A stretch of 64,000 nt of DNA from an uncultured Paracoccus sp. (GTDB lineage: Bacteria > Pseudomonadota > Alphaproteobacteria > Rhodobacterales > Rhodobacteraceae). A model generated the notes under the pieces. It was not told the DNA's origin, ran no database searches, and saw only the letters and a program-made list of their open reading frames with translations. Each line of letters starts with the position of its first letter. The first letter of the stretch is position 1. This document shows, one piece after another, positions 47,422 through 57,066 of the stretch. The translations under genes and the position numbers were made by a program. The stretch is taken from contig NZ_CAMEFG010000005.1 of the NCBI RefSeq assembly GCF_945915435.1, forward strand, positions 1-64,000, written 5' to 3'.

Positions 47422-48080
47422 TGCTGTTCACTGCCGGGCGGGGAACGCGGATGGCGCCCTTGACCGACAGCCTGCCCAAGCCGCTGATCAGCGTGGGCGG
47501 CGCGACCCTGCTGGACCGCGCGCTGCGGCTTGCGCGTGATGGCGGGTCGGGTCGGATCGTGGTCAATACGCATTACCTGGGCCAGCAGGTCGCGGACCAC
47601 CTGGCGGGCAGCGGTGTGGCGATTTCCGACGAATCCGACGCGCTGCTGGAAACCGGGGGCGGGTTGCGCAAGGCGTTGCCTCTGCTGGGGCCGGGGCCTG
47701 TGATCACGCTGAACCCCGACGTTATCTGGACCGGGCCGAACCCCATCACCGCCCTGCGTGCGGCATGGGATGGCGCGCGAATGGACGCGCTGCTGATGCT
47801 GGTGCCGCTGGCCGCTGCGCGCGGCCGCGTGGGGGGCGGCGATTTCGCGCGGGACGGGCAGGGCCGCATCACGCGCGGCGGCGGGCTGGTCTATGGCGGC
47901 GCGCAGATCATCCGCCCCGACCGGCTGGCGGAAATCGACGAATCTGCGTTTTCCCTCAACCGCCTGTGGGACCTGCTGATCGCGGATGGCCGCGTTTTCG
48001 GCATCACCCACCCCGGTGGGTGGTGCGATGTGGGCCGCCCCGACTGCATTGCGCTGGCCGAGGATATGCTGCGTGGCTGA
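47394..48080 (+). CDS. murU: N-acetylmuramate alpha-1-phosphate uridylyltransferase
   Basis: The 228-residue nucleotidyltransferase has LMLFTAGRGTRMAPLTDSLP with KPLISVGG at the N-terminus, VVNTHYLGQQV, ETGGGLRKALPLLGPGPVITLNPDVIW in segments, and GGWCDVGRPD near the end. MurU converts MurNAc-1-phosphate to UDP-MurNAc, bypassing de novo synthesis and the fosfomycin target. It overlaps both the kinase fusion and addB. Confidence 0.9.
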   Translation: MQDDAPSALMLFTAGRGTRMAPLTDSLPKPLISVGGATLLDRALRLARDGGSGRIVVNTHYLGQQVADHLAGSGVAISDESDALLETGGGLRKALPLLGPGPVITLNPDVIWTGPNPITALRAAWDGARMDALLMLVPLAAARGRVGGGDFARDGQGRITRGGGLVYGGAQIIRPDRLAEIDESAFSLNRLWDLLIADGRVFGITHPGGWCDVGRPDCIALAEDMLRG

Positions 48081-51012
48081 GGCGTGGCGCAACGGCATCT
48101 TCGCTCTGCCCTGCGGCGCGGATTTCGCCGCCGGTTTCGCGGATGGGCTGGCCGCGCGGATGCAGGGCCAGCCGCCCGAGGCGATGGCGCGGGTCACGGT
48201 TTACGTCAACTCGGGCCGGACAATGGCGGCGCTGCGTGCTGCGCTGATCGCGCGCGCGCCGCTGCTGCTGCCGCGCCTGCGGCTGATCGACGACCTTGGC
48301 GCGGGCGCCTCTGCCGCGCCGGTGGCGCGCTGGCTGGAATTGGGCCGGCTGGTCGATGCCGCGCTGCGCCGCCTGCCCGACCTGGCGCGGGGGCAGTCGG
48401 TGCCGCGCCTTGCCTCGTCTTTGGCCGCGCTGATGGCCGAGATGCAAGAGGAAGGGCTGGACGCCCGCGCGCTGGACCGCATCGACGTGTCCGAACATGC
48501 CCAGCATTGGGGCCGCGCGCTGCAATTTCTGAAGATCGCGGCGGATTATCACCTGTCGGACCCCGCGCTGGACCGCCCGGCACGGCTGCGCGGCGCCGTG
48601 GACCGGCTGGCCGCCGCATGGGCCGAGGGGCGCGATCTGCCGCAGGGTCCGGTGATCGTCGCAGGCTCGACCGGGTCGCGGGGGGCGACGCGGGACTTCA
48701 TGCGCGCGGTGGCGGCGCTGCCGCAGGGGGCGGTGGTGCTGCCGGGCTACGACTTCGACCAGCCCGCGCGGGTCTGGCAATCGCTGGACCAGCGGGCCGA
48801 GGATCACCCGCAGGCCCGCTATGCGCCGCTGGTCGCGGAATTCGGCCAGCCCGCGCCTTGGCAGGGTGGGGTCCAGGCCCCGTCGCCCGCGCGAAACCGG
48901 CTGGTGTCGCTGGCCCTGCGTCCCGCGCCGGTCACCGATCAGTGGATCGCCGACGGGCCGGGGCTGGGCGATCTGGTCCCCGCGACCGAAGGCCTGACCC
49001 TGATCGAGGCCGACCAGCCCGGACACGAGGCCGAGGCCATCGCGCTGGTCATCCGCGATGCCGTCCAGCATGGCCGGGCGGTCACGCTGATCGCGGCGGA
49101 CCGGCTGCTGGTGCGCCGGGTCGAGGCGGCGCTGGACCGCTGGCGCATCATTCCCGACGACAGCGCGGGCCAGCCGCTGCCGCTGACGCCTCCGGGCCTG
49201 TTCCTGCGCCATGTCGCGGGGCTGTTCGGCCAGCCGCTGACCATCGACGCGCTGCTGGTGCTGCTGAAACATCCGGTCACGAACTCGGGCGCGGGCGACC
49301 GGCGCGACCACCAGCGCCAGACCCGCGACCTGGAACTGCACCTGCGCCGCAACGGTCCGGCCTTTCCCGATGCCGATGCGCTGCGATCATGGGGCAGCCG
49401 CCGGGATGCGGCGCGGCGGGACTGGGCCGGATGGCTGGCCGGAATGCTGGACCGCATCGCCCCGCTGGCCACGGATCGCGCGCCGCGCCCGCTGCCCGAC
49501 CGGCTGGACGACCTCTTGTCGCTGGCGCAGGCGCTGGCGGCGGGGCCGGGCGGGGATGCGGATGCCTCGCGCCTGTGGGCGTCGCGCGACGGCCAGCTTG
49601 CCCGCGCGGTGCTGGCGCTGCTGCGCGACCATGCCCATCACGGCTACGACCTTTCGCCAGGCGACCTCTCGGACCTGCTGCTGTCCGAGATGAACCGGCA
49701 GGCGGTGCGGCTGGACGCGCAACCCCATCCCCTTGTCCGTTTCCGCGGCCCGCGAGAGGCGCGGGTCGAGGATGCCGGGCTGGTCATCCTTGCCGGGCTG
49801 AACGAAGGCGGCTGGCCGCAGGCGGTGGAACCCGACCCCTGGCTGTCGCGCCCGATGCGGCTGGCCGCCGGGCTGCTGCTGCCCGAGCGCCGCATCGGCC
49901 TGTCGGCGCATGACTTCCAGCAGGCGATCGCCCGTCCGCAGGTCATCCTGACCCGTGCCCGCCGCGATGCCGAGGCCGAGACGATCCCCGCGCGCTGGCT
50001 CAACCGGCTGACGAACCTGCTGGGCGGGCTGCCCGGTCAGAACGGGCGGCAGGCGCTGGCCGGGATGCGCGAACGCGGCCGGAAATGGCTGGACCTGGCC
50101 GGGCTGCTGGCGCGGCCGCGCATGGGGGCCGAACCGGCCCGGCGCCCCTCGCCCATCCCGCCGCCGCCTGCGCTGCGCGAATTGTCGGTCACCGATGTCG
50201 CCCGGCTGATCCGCGACCCCTATTCGGTCTATGCCCGCCGGGTGCTGGGGCTGATCCCCCTGCCGCCGATGCGGGCCGAACCCGATCCCGCCACGCGCGG
50301 CACGGTGCTGCATGAAATCGTGCGGGCGTTCCTGGAATCGCGCCCCTCGGCCAGCGACGGGGTTCAGGGGTTGCAGGACAAGCTGCTGGCCTGCACCGAC
50401 GTTGTGCTGGAGCGCGACGTGCCCTGGCCCTCGGCCCGGATGTTCTGGCGCGCGCGGATCGCGGGCATCGCGGGGCAGCTTGCGCAGGACGAGGCCGATC
50501 GGCTGGCCAGCGGCGCCCGTCCCGTGGTGGTCGAGACGCAAGGCCGTGTCGCGGTGGCGGGCATGGATTTCACCCTGACCGCCCGGCCCGACCGTATCGA
50601 CCTGTTGCCCGACGGGCGGGCGCAAGTCTATGACTACAAATCCGGCAAGCCCCCCACCGACAAGCAGATCGCGCTTTTCGACAAGCAATTGCCGCTGGAG
50701 GCCGCGATGGTCCAGCGCGGCGGTTTCGAGCAGTTGGGCCGTGCCGATGTCGCGGGCATCGGCTATATCCAGCTTGGGGGCGAGGGGCGGACCGAGCCGC
50801 GCGCCTTCGACGACGCCCTTGCGCATGAAACCTGGGACGGTTTCGTGACCCTGATCGGCAAATACCTGCGCGGCGAGCGTGGCTTTACCGCCCGGCTGGC
50901 GATGGAGCAGACGGGCCACGGCAGCGACTACGACCACCTGTCGCGCCTTGGCGAATGGTCCGTGACCGAGGCGGCCCAGCCCCGGCGGTTGAAAGGCGAC
51001 GACGATGGATGA
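48073..51012 (+). CDS. addB: double-strand break repair helicase-nuclease subunit AddB
   Basis: A GTG at 48073 (VAEAWRNGIFALPCGADFA) overlapping the murU stop gives 979 residues, normal for the alphaproteobacterial AddB. Segments include VIVAGSTGSRGATRDFMRAV, LAGLNEGGWP, RGTVLHEIVRAFLES and the C-terminal RecB-type nuclease core DRIDLLPDGRAQVYDYKSGK in pieces. AddAB resects DNA ends for recombination. It overlaps addA by 8 bases. Confidence 0.94.
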   Translation: MAEAWRNGIFALPCGADFAAGFADGLAARMQGQPPEAMARVTVYVNSGRTMAALRAALIARAPLLLPRLRLIDDLGAGASAAPVARWLELGRLVDAALRRLPDLARGQSVPRLASSLAALMAEMQEEGLDARALDRIDVSEHAQHWGRALQFLKIAADYHLSDPALDRPARLRGAVDRLAAAWAEGRDLPQGPVIVAGSTGSRGATRDFMRAVAALPQGAVVLPGYDFDQPARVWQSLDQRAEDHPQARYAPLVAEFGQPAPWQGGVQAPSPARNRLVSLALRPAPVTDQWIADGPGLGDLVPATEGLTLIEADQPGHEAEAIALVIRDAVQHGRAVTLIAADRLLVRRVEAALDRWRIIPDDSAGQPLPLTPPGLFLRHVAGLFGQPLTIDALLVLLKHPVTNSGAGDRRDHQRQTRDLELHLRRNGPAFPDADALRSWGSRRDAARRDWAGWLAGMLDRIAPLATDRAPRPLPDRLDDLLSLAQALAAGPGGDADASRLWASRDGQLARAVLALLRDHAHHGYDLSPGDLSDLLLSEMNRQAVRLDAQPHPLVRFRGPREARVEDAGLVILAGLNEGGWPQAVEPDPWLSRPMRLAAGLLLPERRIGLSAHDFQQAIARPQVILTRARRDAEAETIPARWLNRLTNLLGGLPGQNGRQALAGMRERGRKWLDLAGLLARPRMGAEPARRPSPIPPPPALRELSVTDVARLIRDPYSVYARRVLGLIPLPPMRAEPDPATRGTVLHEIVRAFLESRPSASDGVQGLQDKLLACTDVVLERDVPWPSARMFWRARIAGIAGQLAQDEADRLASGARPVVVETQGRVAVAGMDFTLTARPDRIDLLPDGRAQVYDYKSGKPPTDKQIALFDKQLPLEAAMVQRGGFEQLGRADVAGIGYIQLGGEGRTEPRAFDDALAHETWDGFVTLIGKYLRGERGFTARLAMEQTGHGSDYDHLSRLGEWSVTEAAQPRRLKGDDDG

Positions 51013-54000
51013 GGCGACGCGCGCACAGGTCCGGGCCGCCGATCCGGCGCGCTCGACCTGGCTGACGGCGAATGCGGGGTCGGGCAAGACGCGGGTGTTG
51101 ACCGACCGCGTGGCGCGGCTGCTGCTGGCCGGTTGCGCGCCCGAACGCATCCTGTGCCTGACCTATACCAAGGCCGCCGCGACCGAGATGCAAAACCGCC
51201 TGCTCAAACGCCTTGGCGAATGGGCCATGCTGCCCGAGGGCGACTTGCGCACCCAGCTTGCCGATCTGGGCGAGGCGGGCGCCCCCGACCTGCCCGCCGC
51301 GCGGCGGCTGTTTGCCCGCGCGATCGAGACGCCCGGCGGGCTGAAGGTCCAGACCATCCACAGCTTTTGCGCGGGCGTGCTGCGCCGCTTTCCGCTTGAG
51401 GCGGGCGTGCCGCATGGCTTTGCCGAGTTGGACGACCGCAGCGCCGCCCTGATCCGCTCGGAAATCATCGAGGAAATGGCGCGCGAGGATGCGCCCGAAT
51501 TGCGCGACCTGCTGGCGCTGCATTCGGGTGAGCGGCTGGACCGTTTCCTTGCCGGGCTGCGCGGCTTCGCCACCCCCCCCGACCCGGCCGAGGTCTGGCG
51601 CGAGGCCGGGCTGAGCGCCGGATACGACTGGGCGGCGCTGGTCACGGATGTGTTTCCCGGCGGCAAGGCGGATGTGATCACAAATATCATCCCCCTGCTG
51701 GCGACCGGCAGCGCGACCGAAGCCAAGGCCGCCGACAGGCTGGCCGCGGGCGAATGGGACGCCCCCGGCGCGGATGAACTGGCGCTGCTGGAAAGCGTCC
51801 TGCTGACCGGCGCGGGTGCGAAAGCCCCCTTCACCGCCAAGATCGGCAGTTTTCCGACCAAGGCGATGCAATCGGGCAAATGCGCGCCTTTCATGCCCGA
51901 CCTGGACGAGTTGATGGGGCGGGTGCAGGACGCCCGTCCCCTGCGGCTTGCGCTGGAACATGCCGGGCGGACGCTGGCCTTGCGGCGCTTCGGCCATGCC
52001 TTCGGGCAGCGATACGAATCCGAAAAGCGTGCCCACGGCTGGCTGGATTTCGACGACCTGATCGGCAAGACGGCGGCGCTGCTGTCCGAAGGCTCGATGG
52101 CGCAATGGGTGCTGTTCCGGCTGGACGGCGGCATCGACCATATCCTTGTCGATGAGGCGCAGGACACCAGCCCCGCCCAATGGCAGGTGATCCAGCGCCT
52201 GACCGACGAATTCACCGCCGGACAGGGCGCGCGGCCCGACGACGACCGCACGCTGTTCGTGGTGGGCGATCCCAAGCAGTCGATCTATTCCTTTCAAGGC
52301 GCCGATATCGCGGTTTTCGAAGAACGCCGCCTTGGCTTCGACAATGCCTTCAGGGCCATCGGGCGGCCCATGCAGGTGCTGGAGTTGCGGCATTCCTTCC
52401 GATCCTCGACCGCGATCCTGTCGCTGGTGGATGCGGTCTTTGCGGGCAAGGCCGCGCGCGGCCTTGGCACGCCGCCCGATCACATCGCCTTTCGCGACGC
52501 GCTGCCGGGGCGCGTGGACCTGTGGCCGCCGATCCCCCGCCCCGAGGTGCCCGAGCCGCATCACTGGACCGACCCCATCGACATGGAGGCCGAGAACTCG
52601 GAAACCAGCCAGCTTGCCCGCGCCATCGCCCGATCGGTTCGCGACATGCTGGGCACGCCGATCCTTGACGCAAAAACCGGGCAGGCGCGGGGGATCCGGG
52701 CGGGCGACGTGCTGGTGCTGGTCCAGCGCCGCAGCGATCTGTTCGCCGAGATCATTGGCGCGCTGAAGGCCGCGCGGCTGCCCGTCGCAGGGGCCGACCG
52801 GCTGAAGCTGGTGGCCGAACTGGCGGTGCGCGACATCGTATCGACCCTGACCGTCGTGGCGACGCCCGAGGACGATCTTGCGCTGGCCGAGGCGCTGCGC
52901 TCGCCGCTGTTCGGCTATTGCGAGGAGGGGCTTTACCGGCTGGCGGCGGGTCGCGGCGGGGATTACCTGATCCAGCGCCTGCGCAACCGTCCCGAACATG
53001 CGCCCGCGATGGCGGTGCTGGACGACCTGATGGACCATGAGGGCTTTTTGCGCCCCTACGACCTGATCGCCCGCCTGCTGACCCGCCACCAGGGACGCGA
53101 ACGCCTGATCGCCCGCCTTGGCCCCGAGGCCGAGGACGGCATCGACGAATTGCTGTCCCAGGCGCTGGTCTATGAGGGGTCCGAGGTGCCTTCGCTGACC
53201 GGCTTTCTGGTGTGGCTGGAGGGCGATGATGTCGAGGTCCGCCGCCAGACCGGCAACGCGGCTGAGGGCGAGGGGCTGATCCGGGTGATGACCGTCCACG
53301 GATCCAAGGGGCTGGAAAGCCCGGTCGTCATCATTCCCGACGCCGCCAAGCGCCGCCCGCCGCAGGAAGGCCAGGTCCTGCATGTGCAGGACGGCCCGCC
53401 GCTCTGGCGCGGGCGCAAGGGTGAACGCCCCGATCATGTCGCCGAACTGGCCGATGCGCAGTCGGATCGGCAGATGCTGGAACGCAAGCGGTTGCTCTAT
53501 GTCGGGCTGACGCGCGCGGAAAGCTGGCTGATCGTGGCGGCGGCGGGCGACACGGGCGAGGGCGAGGATAGCTGGCACGCGCTGGTTGCGGACGGCTTCG
53601 CGCGGGTGCAGGGGGTGCGGCGGCATCAGATCGAAGCCCCTTGGGGCGGCCAGATCCAGCGGTTGGAACATGGCGACTGGCCGGGGCAGGCGCCCGCCCC
53701 CGCGCGGTCGGCGCGCCCCGATCCCGCCGCGCCCGGCTGGCTGCATGAACCCGCCCCGCCCGCGCCGCGCCTGCCCATGCCGGTGGCGCCGACCGCGCTT
53801 GGCGGGGCCAAGGTCATCGGCGCGCCCGTGCCCGAAAACCTGCCCGACGCGGACCCGCAGGCCGCCATGCTGCTGGGCACGCGGCTGCACCTGCTGCTGG
53901 AACACCTGCCCGACCGCCCGCGCGGCGACTGGCCCGCGCTGGCCCGCGAGGTGCTGGCCGATGCCGAGGGCGGCTTGCCCGAGGATCCCGCCCTGGACGG

Positions 54001-54400
54001 GTTGCTGGCCGAGGCGGCGGCGGTGGTCGATGCGCCGGACCTGGCACAGGTCTTTCAACTGCCCGAGGATGCGCAGGTGCTGACCGAGGTCGCGCTGGCC
54101 GCCCCCCTGCCCGGCATCGGGATGCTGGCGGGCAATGTGGACCGGCTGGTCGTGATGCCCGACCGGGTGCTGGCGATCGACTACAAGTCGAACTCTGAAA
54201 TTCCCGCCACGCCGGGCGACACGCCCACCGGCATCCTGCGCCAGTTGGGGGCCTATCGCGATGCGCTGCGGCTGATCTATCCGGCGCGCCGGGTGCAGGC
54301 GGCGGTGCTGTGGACGCGGACGCGGTCGCTGATGTGGCTGCCCGATGGGCTGCTGGACGGGGTCATGGCTGCCCTTGACCCGGCGGGCGGGCGTCCTTAG
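51005..54400 (+). CDS. addA: double-strand break repair helicase AddA
   Basis: The 1131-residue UvrD-like helicase has Walker [17 protein letters not shown] (about 21-36), [59 protein letters not shown] and [12 protein letters not shown]-terminal nuclease domain has [15 protein letters not shown] and VLAIDYKSN. It pairs with AddB as the RecBCD counterpart. trxA follows 41 bases downstream, the usual order. Confidence 0.96.
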   Translation: MDEATRAQVRAADPARSTWLTANAGSGKTRVLTDRVARLLLAGCAPERILCLTYTKAAATEMQNRLLKRLGEWAMLPEGDLRTQLADLGEAGAPDLPAARRLFARAIETPGGLKVQTIHSFCAGVLRRFPLEAGVPHGFAELDDRSAALIRSEIIEEMAREDAPELRDLLALHSGERLDRFLAGLRGFATPPDPAEVWREAGLSAGYDWAALVTDVFPGGKADVITNIIPLLATGSATEAKAADRLAAGEWDAPGADELALLESVLLTGAGAKAPFTAKIGSFPTKAMQSGKCAPFMPDLDELMGRVQDARPLRLALEHAGRTLALRRFGHAFGQRYESEKRAHGWLDFDDLIGKTAALLSEGSMAQWVLFRLDGGIDHILVDEAQDTSPAQWQVIQRLTDEFTAGQGARPDDDRTLFVVGDPKQSIYSFQGADIAVFEERRLGFDNAFRAIGRPMQVLELRHSFRSSTAILSLVDAVFAGKAARGLGTPPDHIAFRDALPGRVDLWPPIPRPEVPEPHHWTDPIDMEAENSETSQLARAIARSVRDMLGTPILDAKTGQARGIRAGDVLVLVQRRSDLFAEIIGALKAARLPVAGADRLKLVAELAVRDIVSTLTVVATPEDDLALAEALRSPLFGYCEEGLYRLAAGRGGDYLIQRLRNRPEHAPAMAVLDDLMDHEGFLRPYDLIARLLTRHQGRERLIARLGPEAEDGIDELLSQALVYEGSEVPSLTGFLVWLEGDDVEVRRQTGNAAEGEGLIRVMTVHGSKGLESPVVIIPDAAKRRPPQEGQVLHVQDGPPLWRGRKGERPDHVAELADAQSDRQMLERKRLLYVGLTRAESWLIVAAAGDTGEGEDSWHALVADGFARVQGVRRHQIEAPWGGQIQRLEHGDWPGQAPAPARSARPDPAAPGWLHEPAPPAPRLPMPVAPTALGGAKVIGAPVPENLPDADPQAAMLLGTRLHLLLEHLPDRPRGDWPALAREVLADAEGGLPEDPALDGLLAEAAAVVDAPDLAQVFQLPEDAQVLTEVALAAPLPGIGMLAGNVDRLVVMPDRVLAIDYKSNSEIPATPGDTPTGILRQLGAYRDALRLIYPARRVQAAVLWTRTRSLMWLPDGLLDGVMAALDPAGGRP

Positions 54401-54441
54401 CTGTTTTCATAAGCCGTTCCGGCACGCGACAGGAGATTTAC

Positions 54442-54762
54442 ATGCCGACCCAACCCGTAACCGACGCCGATTTCGATGCCGAGGTCCGCCAGTCCGAAAC
54501 GCCCGTCCTGGTCGATTTCTGGGCCGAATGGTGTGGCCCGTGCCGGCAGATCGGCCCCTCGCTGGAGGAACTGTCCGACGAATATGCGGGCAAGCTGAAG
54601 ATCGTGAAGGTCAACGTGGACGAGAACCCCGAAAGCCCGGCGGCGCTTGGCGTGCGCGGCATTCCGGCGCTGTTCCTGTTCAAGGGTGGCGAGGTCGTCG
54701 CCAACAAGATGGGCGCGGCCCCCAAGGCGGCGCTGAAGGCGTGGATCGACGACTCGGTTTAA
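54442..54762 (+). CDS. trxA: thioredoxin
   Basis: The 106-residue protein carries the active site [10 protein letters not shown] (Cys31, Cys34), VDFWA before it and the cis-proline segment [15 protein letters not shown]. It is the standard cytoplasmic disulfide reductant. An AGGAG ribosome binding site lies 8 bases before the ATG. It follows addA and converges on the next gene with only 4 bases between stops. Confidence 0.96.
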   Translation: MPTQPVTDADFDAEVRQSETPVLVDFWAEWCGPCRQIGPSLEELSDEYAGKLKIVKVNVDENPESPAALGVRGIPALFLFKGGEVVANKMGAAPKAALKAWIDDSV

Positions 54763-54766
54763 GCGT

Positions 54767-55684
54767 TCAATCAGCATCCGGGGGCGGCAGGTCGATGGGC
54801 CAGCCGCCCCTTTTCATGGCGCGCAGCACCTGCATCTGTGCGTCCCGCGCGGTCGCGTTCACGGCCATGCGGCGCAGGAACCACAGGACATAGCGCGCGA
54901 AATCGGGTCGGTGCGCGGGGGCGCGGGTCAGCGCCTCATCCGCGCCAAGCGCCGCCACGTTCAGCGCGACATGGTGGAAATCCGACTGGCCGAACAGCAC
55001 CGCGGGCTTGCCCAGGATCAGCCCGTCAAAGGCCACCGCGCTGTTTTGCGTGGCGACGAAGGCACAACCGCGCAGGGCCGCCGCCGTATCGCCGCCCAGG
55101 GTCAGGTTCGGATATTCGCGCGCCAGGCCGTGCAGCGTCTGCATTTCGACTGGGGTATAGGTCTCGTTCGGGTGCAGCGTCGCGATGGCGGGCCGCCCGG
55201 TCCGGGCGACGACGCGCACCATGTCCAGCGGACTCATGGTCTGGAAGGACCGCCATTCCCCGATACGCCCCTGCAAGGGGACCAGCACATGCGGCCCGCG
55301 CGCGGGTTCGGGACCGGGCAGGACGCGGGTGCGCAGCCGGGCCAGGAACGCTTGCGCTTGCGCCTCGGGGATGCGTGCGGGATCGAATGCGGCCTGCGCG
55401 ACGTGAAAGCGCCAGCGTTGCGCGACCGGCTCGATCTGCCAGAACGGATAGTGATAGGCCCGGCGAAAGCACAGCGCGCGGGGATGCGGCGGCGGGCGCA
55501 TGTGAAACAGCGCGTAGCCGGGCCGTTCATGCGCGCGCTCATAGGCGTCCTGCGTGTCGGGCAGCAAACGCACCTGCCAGCCGATCCGCTCCACCGCCTG
55601 CGTCACCATCCGCATGAAGTTGAAGCTGCCGGCACGCGCCGTTTCCAGCATATCGGGGCCAAGATGGATGCGCAGGCAGGTCAT
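54767..55684 (-). CDS. capsule-synthesis-like glycan protein of unknown role
   Basis: The 305-residue protein starts [19 protein letters not shown]. Its C-terminal half holds [21 protein letters not shown], which resembles the nucleotide-binding core of KpsC/KpsS-type capsule proteins, and [25 protein letters not shown] in segments. No signal peptide is seen. It may transfer Kdo or another sugar, but no other capsule gene is nearby. It is divergent from hslV. The family assignment is tentative. Confidence 0.55.
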   Translation of the reverse strand: MTCLRIHLGPDMLETARAGSFNFMRMVTQAVERIGWQVRLLPDTQDAYERAHERPGYALFHMRPPPHPRALCFRRAYHYPFWQIEPVAQRWRFHVAQAAFDPARIPEAQAQAFLARLRTRVLPGPEPARGPHVLVPLQGRIGEWRSFQTMSPLDMVRVVARTGRPAIATLHPNETYTPVEMQTLHGLAREYPNLTLGGDTAAALRGCAFVATQNSAVAFDGLILGKPAVLFGQSDFHHVALNVAALGADEALTRAPAHRPDFARYVLWFLRRMAVNATARDAQMQVLRAMKRGGWPIDLPPPDAD

Positions 55685-55711
55685 GGGCGCGACACTAGCC
55701 ACCCGCCACCG

Positions 55712-55738
55712 CTTGCGAAAGGGGCCGCAGCCCCATAT
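55712..55738 (+). promoter_or_regulatory. sigma-32-like heat-shock promoter of hslV
   Basis: CTTGCG at 55712-55717 and CCCCATAT at 55731-55738, 13 bases apart, resemble RpoH -35 (CTTGAAA) and -10 (CCCCATNT) elements. They lie about 30 bases before the ribosome binding site of hslV, a gene of the heat-shock regulon in other bacteria. GGGGC-CGCA-GCCCC between them could also fold. Confidence 0.5.
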
Positions 55739-55766
55739 CTGGGCCTGCAAGGAAACGGAGAAGAAC

Positions 55767-56321
55767 ATGGCGGATGACAGATTTCCCGGCTGGCACGGCA
55801 CCACGATCCTGGCGGTCCGGCGGGGCGGCAAGGTGGTCGTGGCGGGCGACGGGCAGGTCAGCGTCGGCCAGACGGTGATGAAGGGCACGGCGCGCAAGGT
55901 CCGGCGCCTGAAGCCCGGCGGGCGCGATGTCGTCGTGGGCTTTGCCGGATCGACCGCCGACGCCTTCACCCTGCTGGAACGGCTGGAAAAGAAGCTGGAA
56001 GCGATGCCGGGCCAGCTTGGCCGCGCCTGCGTGGACCTGGCGAAGGACTGGCGCATGGACAAATACCTGCGCAACCTCGAAGCCATGCTGATCGTCACCG
56101 ACGGGCGCGAACTTTACGTCGTCACCGGCGCGGGCGACGTGCTGGAACCCGAACACGACGTCGCCGCCATCGGCTCGGGCGGGAATTACGCGCTGGCCGC
56201 CGCGCGCGGGCTGCTGGAAACCGATCTGGACGCCGAAGCCGTGGCGCGCAGGGCGATGGCCATCGCCGCCGACATCTGCGTCTATACCAACGGAAACCTG
56301 ACGGTCGAGACCGTCGGTTAG
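55767..56321 (+). CDS. hslV: ATP-dependent protease HslVU, peptidase subunit
   Basis: The 184-residue protein starts [20 protein letters not shown]; cleavage before the first TT exposes the catalytic threonine. [38 protein letters not shown] and [15 protein letters not shown] are hallmark segments. It is the peptidase of the HslVU proteasome-like complex. GGAG lies 8 bases before the ATG. Its partner hslU follows, separated by an antisense gene. Confidence 0.96.
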   Translation: MADDRFPGWHGTTILAVRRGGKVVVAGDGQVSVGQTVMKGTARKVRRLKPGGRDVVVGFAGSTADAFTLLERLEKKLEAMPGQLGRACVDLAKDWRMDKYLRNLEAMLIVTDGRELYVVTGAGDVLEPEHDVAAIGSGGNYALAAARGLLETDLDAEAVARRAMAIAADICVYTNGNLTVETVG

Positions 56322-56341
56322 AAGGGGCTGTCAGGCCCCTT
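56322..56341. terminator. shared terminator of hslV and the Tat-WYL gene
   Basis: AAGGGGC and GCCCCTT form a 7-bp stem with a 6-nt loop directly after the hslV stop and overlapping the 3' end of the convergent gene. CCTTTTC follows on the plus strand, so it can end the hslV transcript. Confidence 0.7.
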
Positions 56342-56915
56342 CCTTTTCGACCAGCCCCTCCAGCAGGGACAGGCGCGTGGCGGCGAAGTCGTCGGGATGC
56401 GCCGTCAGGTCCCGCATCGCGCGGACGAAGAACTGGCGGTAGTCCCCGGCCAGTTCGCACCATGCCAGCAGCTTGACGCCCTGTGGCGGGTGGACCAGCG
56501 CCAGCGGCAGGACCTTGCGCTGGGTCACATTGTCCGAAAGGTCGGTATAGCCGAAGGCGACCGGCTGGCAGGCGCCGATCGCGCCGTGCAGCAGGGTCAG
56601 GTCCGGGGCCGCGGCATCGGGCAGGCCGCCGCCCTGCCAGTATTGGGCCGGGCGGACGTCCAGCGCGCGGTAAAGCCGATATAGCAGCGCGCCCTCGGGG
56701 TCGGTGACGGCCAGCCGTTCCGCGGCGGCCCGCGCCGCCTCGGCGGTCACGGGGTCGCCGCGATAGCCCGCCAGCGCCAGCCCGCGCAGGGCCGCGTCGC
56801 GCAGATCGGGGTCGATGGCCGGAACCGCCGCCCGCGCCCGCTGACCGATCCCCAATGCTGCGGCACCCGCCGCCAGCCCCGCGCCAAGGGCGCGGCGGGT
56901 CAGTTTCGGATGCAT
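56331..56915 (-). CDS. WYL-domain protein with twin-arginine signal
   Basis: The 194-residue frame from 56915 starts MHPKLTRRALGAGLAAGAAA, a twin-arginine type signal (TRRALG, Ala/Gly-rich core, ARA cleavage site near 29). A start at 56936 adds 7 residues. Residues about 104-172 match a WYL domain: LLHGAIGACQPVAFGYTD, then RKVLPLALVHPP, VKLLAWCELAGDYRQFFV and MRDL. No helix-turn-helix is present. WYL domains normally bind ligands or nucleic acid in cytoplasmic regulators, so export would be odd. It lies antisense between hslV and hslU. Confidence 0.75.
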   Translation of the reverse strand: MHPKLTRRALGAGLAAGAAALGIGQRARAAVPAIDPDLRDAALRGLALAGYRGDPVTAEAARAAAERLAVTDPEGALLYRLYRALDVRPAQYWQGGGLPDAAAPDLTLLHGAIGACQPVAFGYTDLSDNVTQRKVLPLALVHPPQGVKLLAWCELAGDYRQFFVRAMRDLTAHPDDFAATRLSLLEGLVEKEGA

Positions 56916-57010
56916 CGGTTCCGTGCGCGGGCGCATGGCGGTCGTCCTCGTGATCGCTGTGGAAAAGGCGCCTACCATTGCGCAAACGGGCGATTCGGTC
57001 CAGTGCCTTG

Positions 57011-57038
57011 GTTGAAACGACCTAGCGCGGCCTTTAAG
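57011..57038 (+). promoter_or_regulatory. possible heat-shock promoter of hslU
   Basis: GTTGAAA (57011-57017) and CCTTTAAG (57031-57038), 13 bases apart, loosely resemble RpoH elements, about 28 bases before the hslU ATG. The -10 match is weak. Confidence 0.3.
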
Positions 57039-57066
57039 TGAGGCGGAATTGAGACAGGAGCCCTTG

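Noticed and set aside
50885..54058. Very long minus-strand open frame of over 1000 codons across addB and addA
   Set aside because: It is a mirror frame of GC-rich coding sequence. It has no family motifs and low-complexity composition, while the plus strand encodes intact AddA and AddB.
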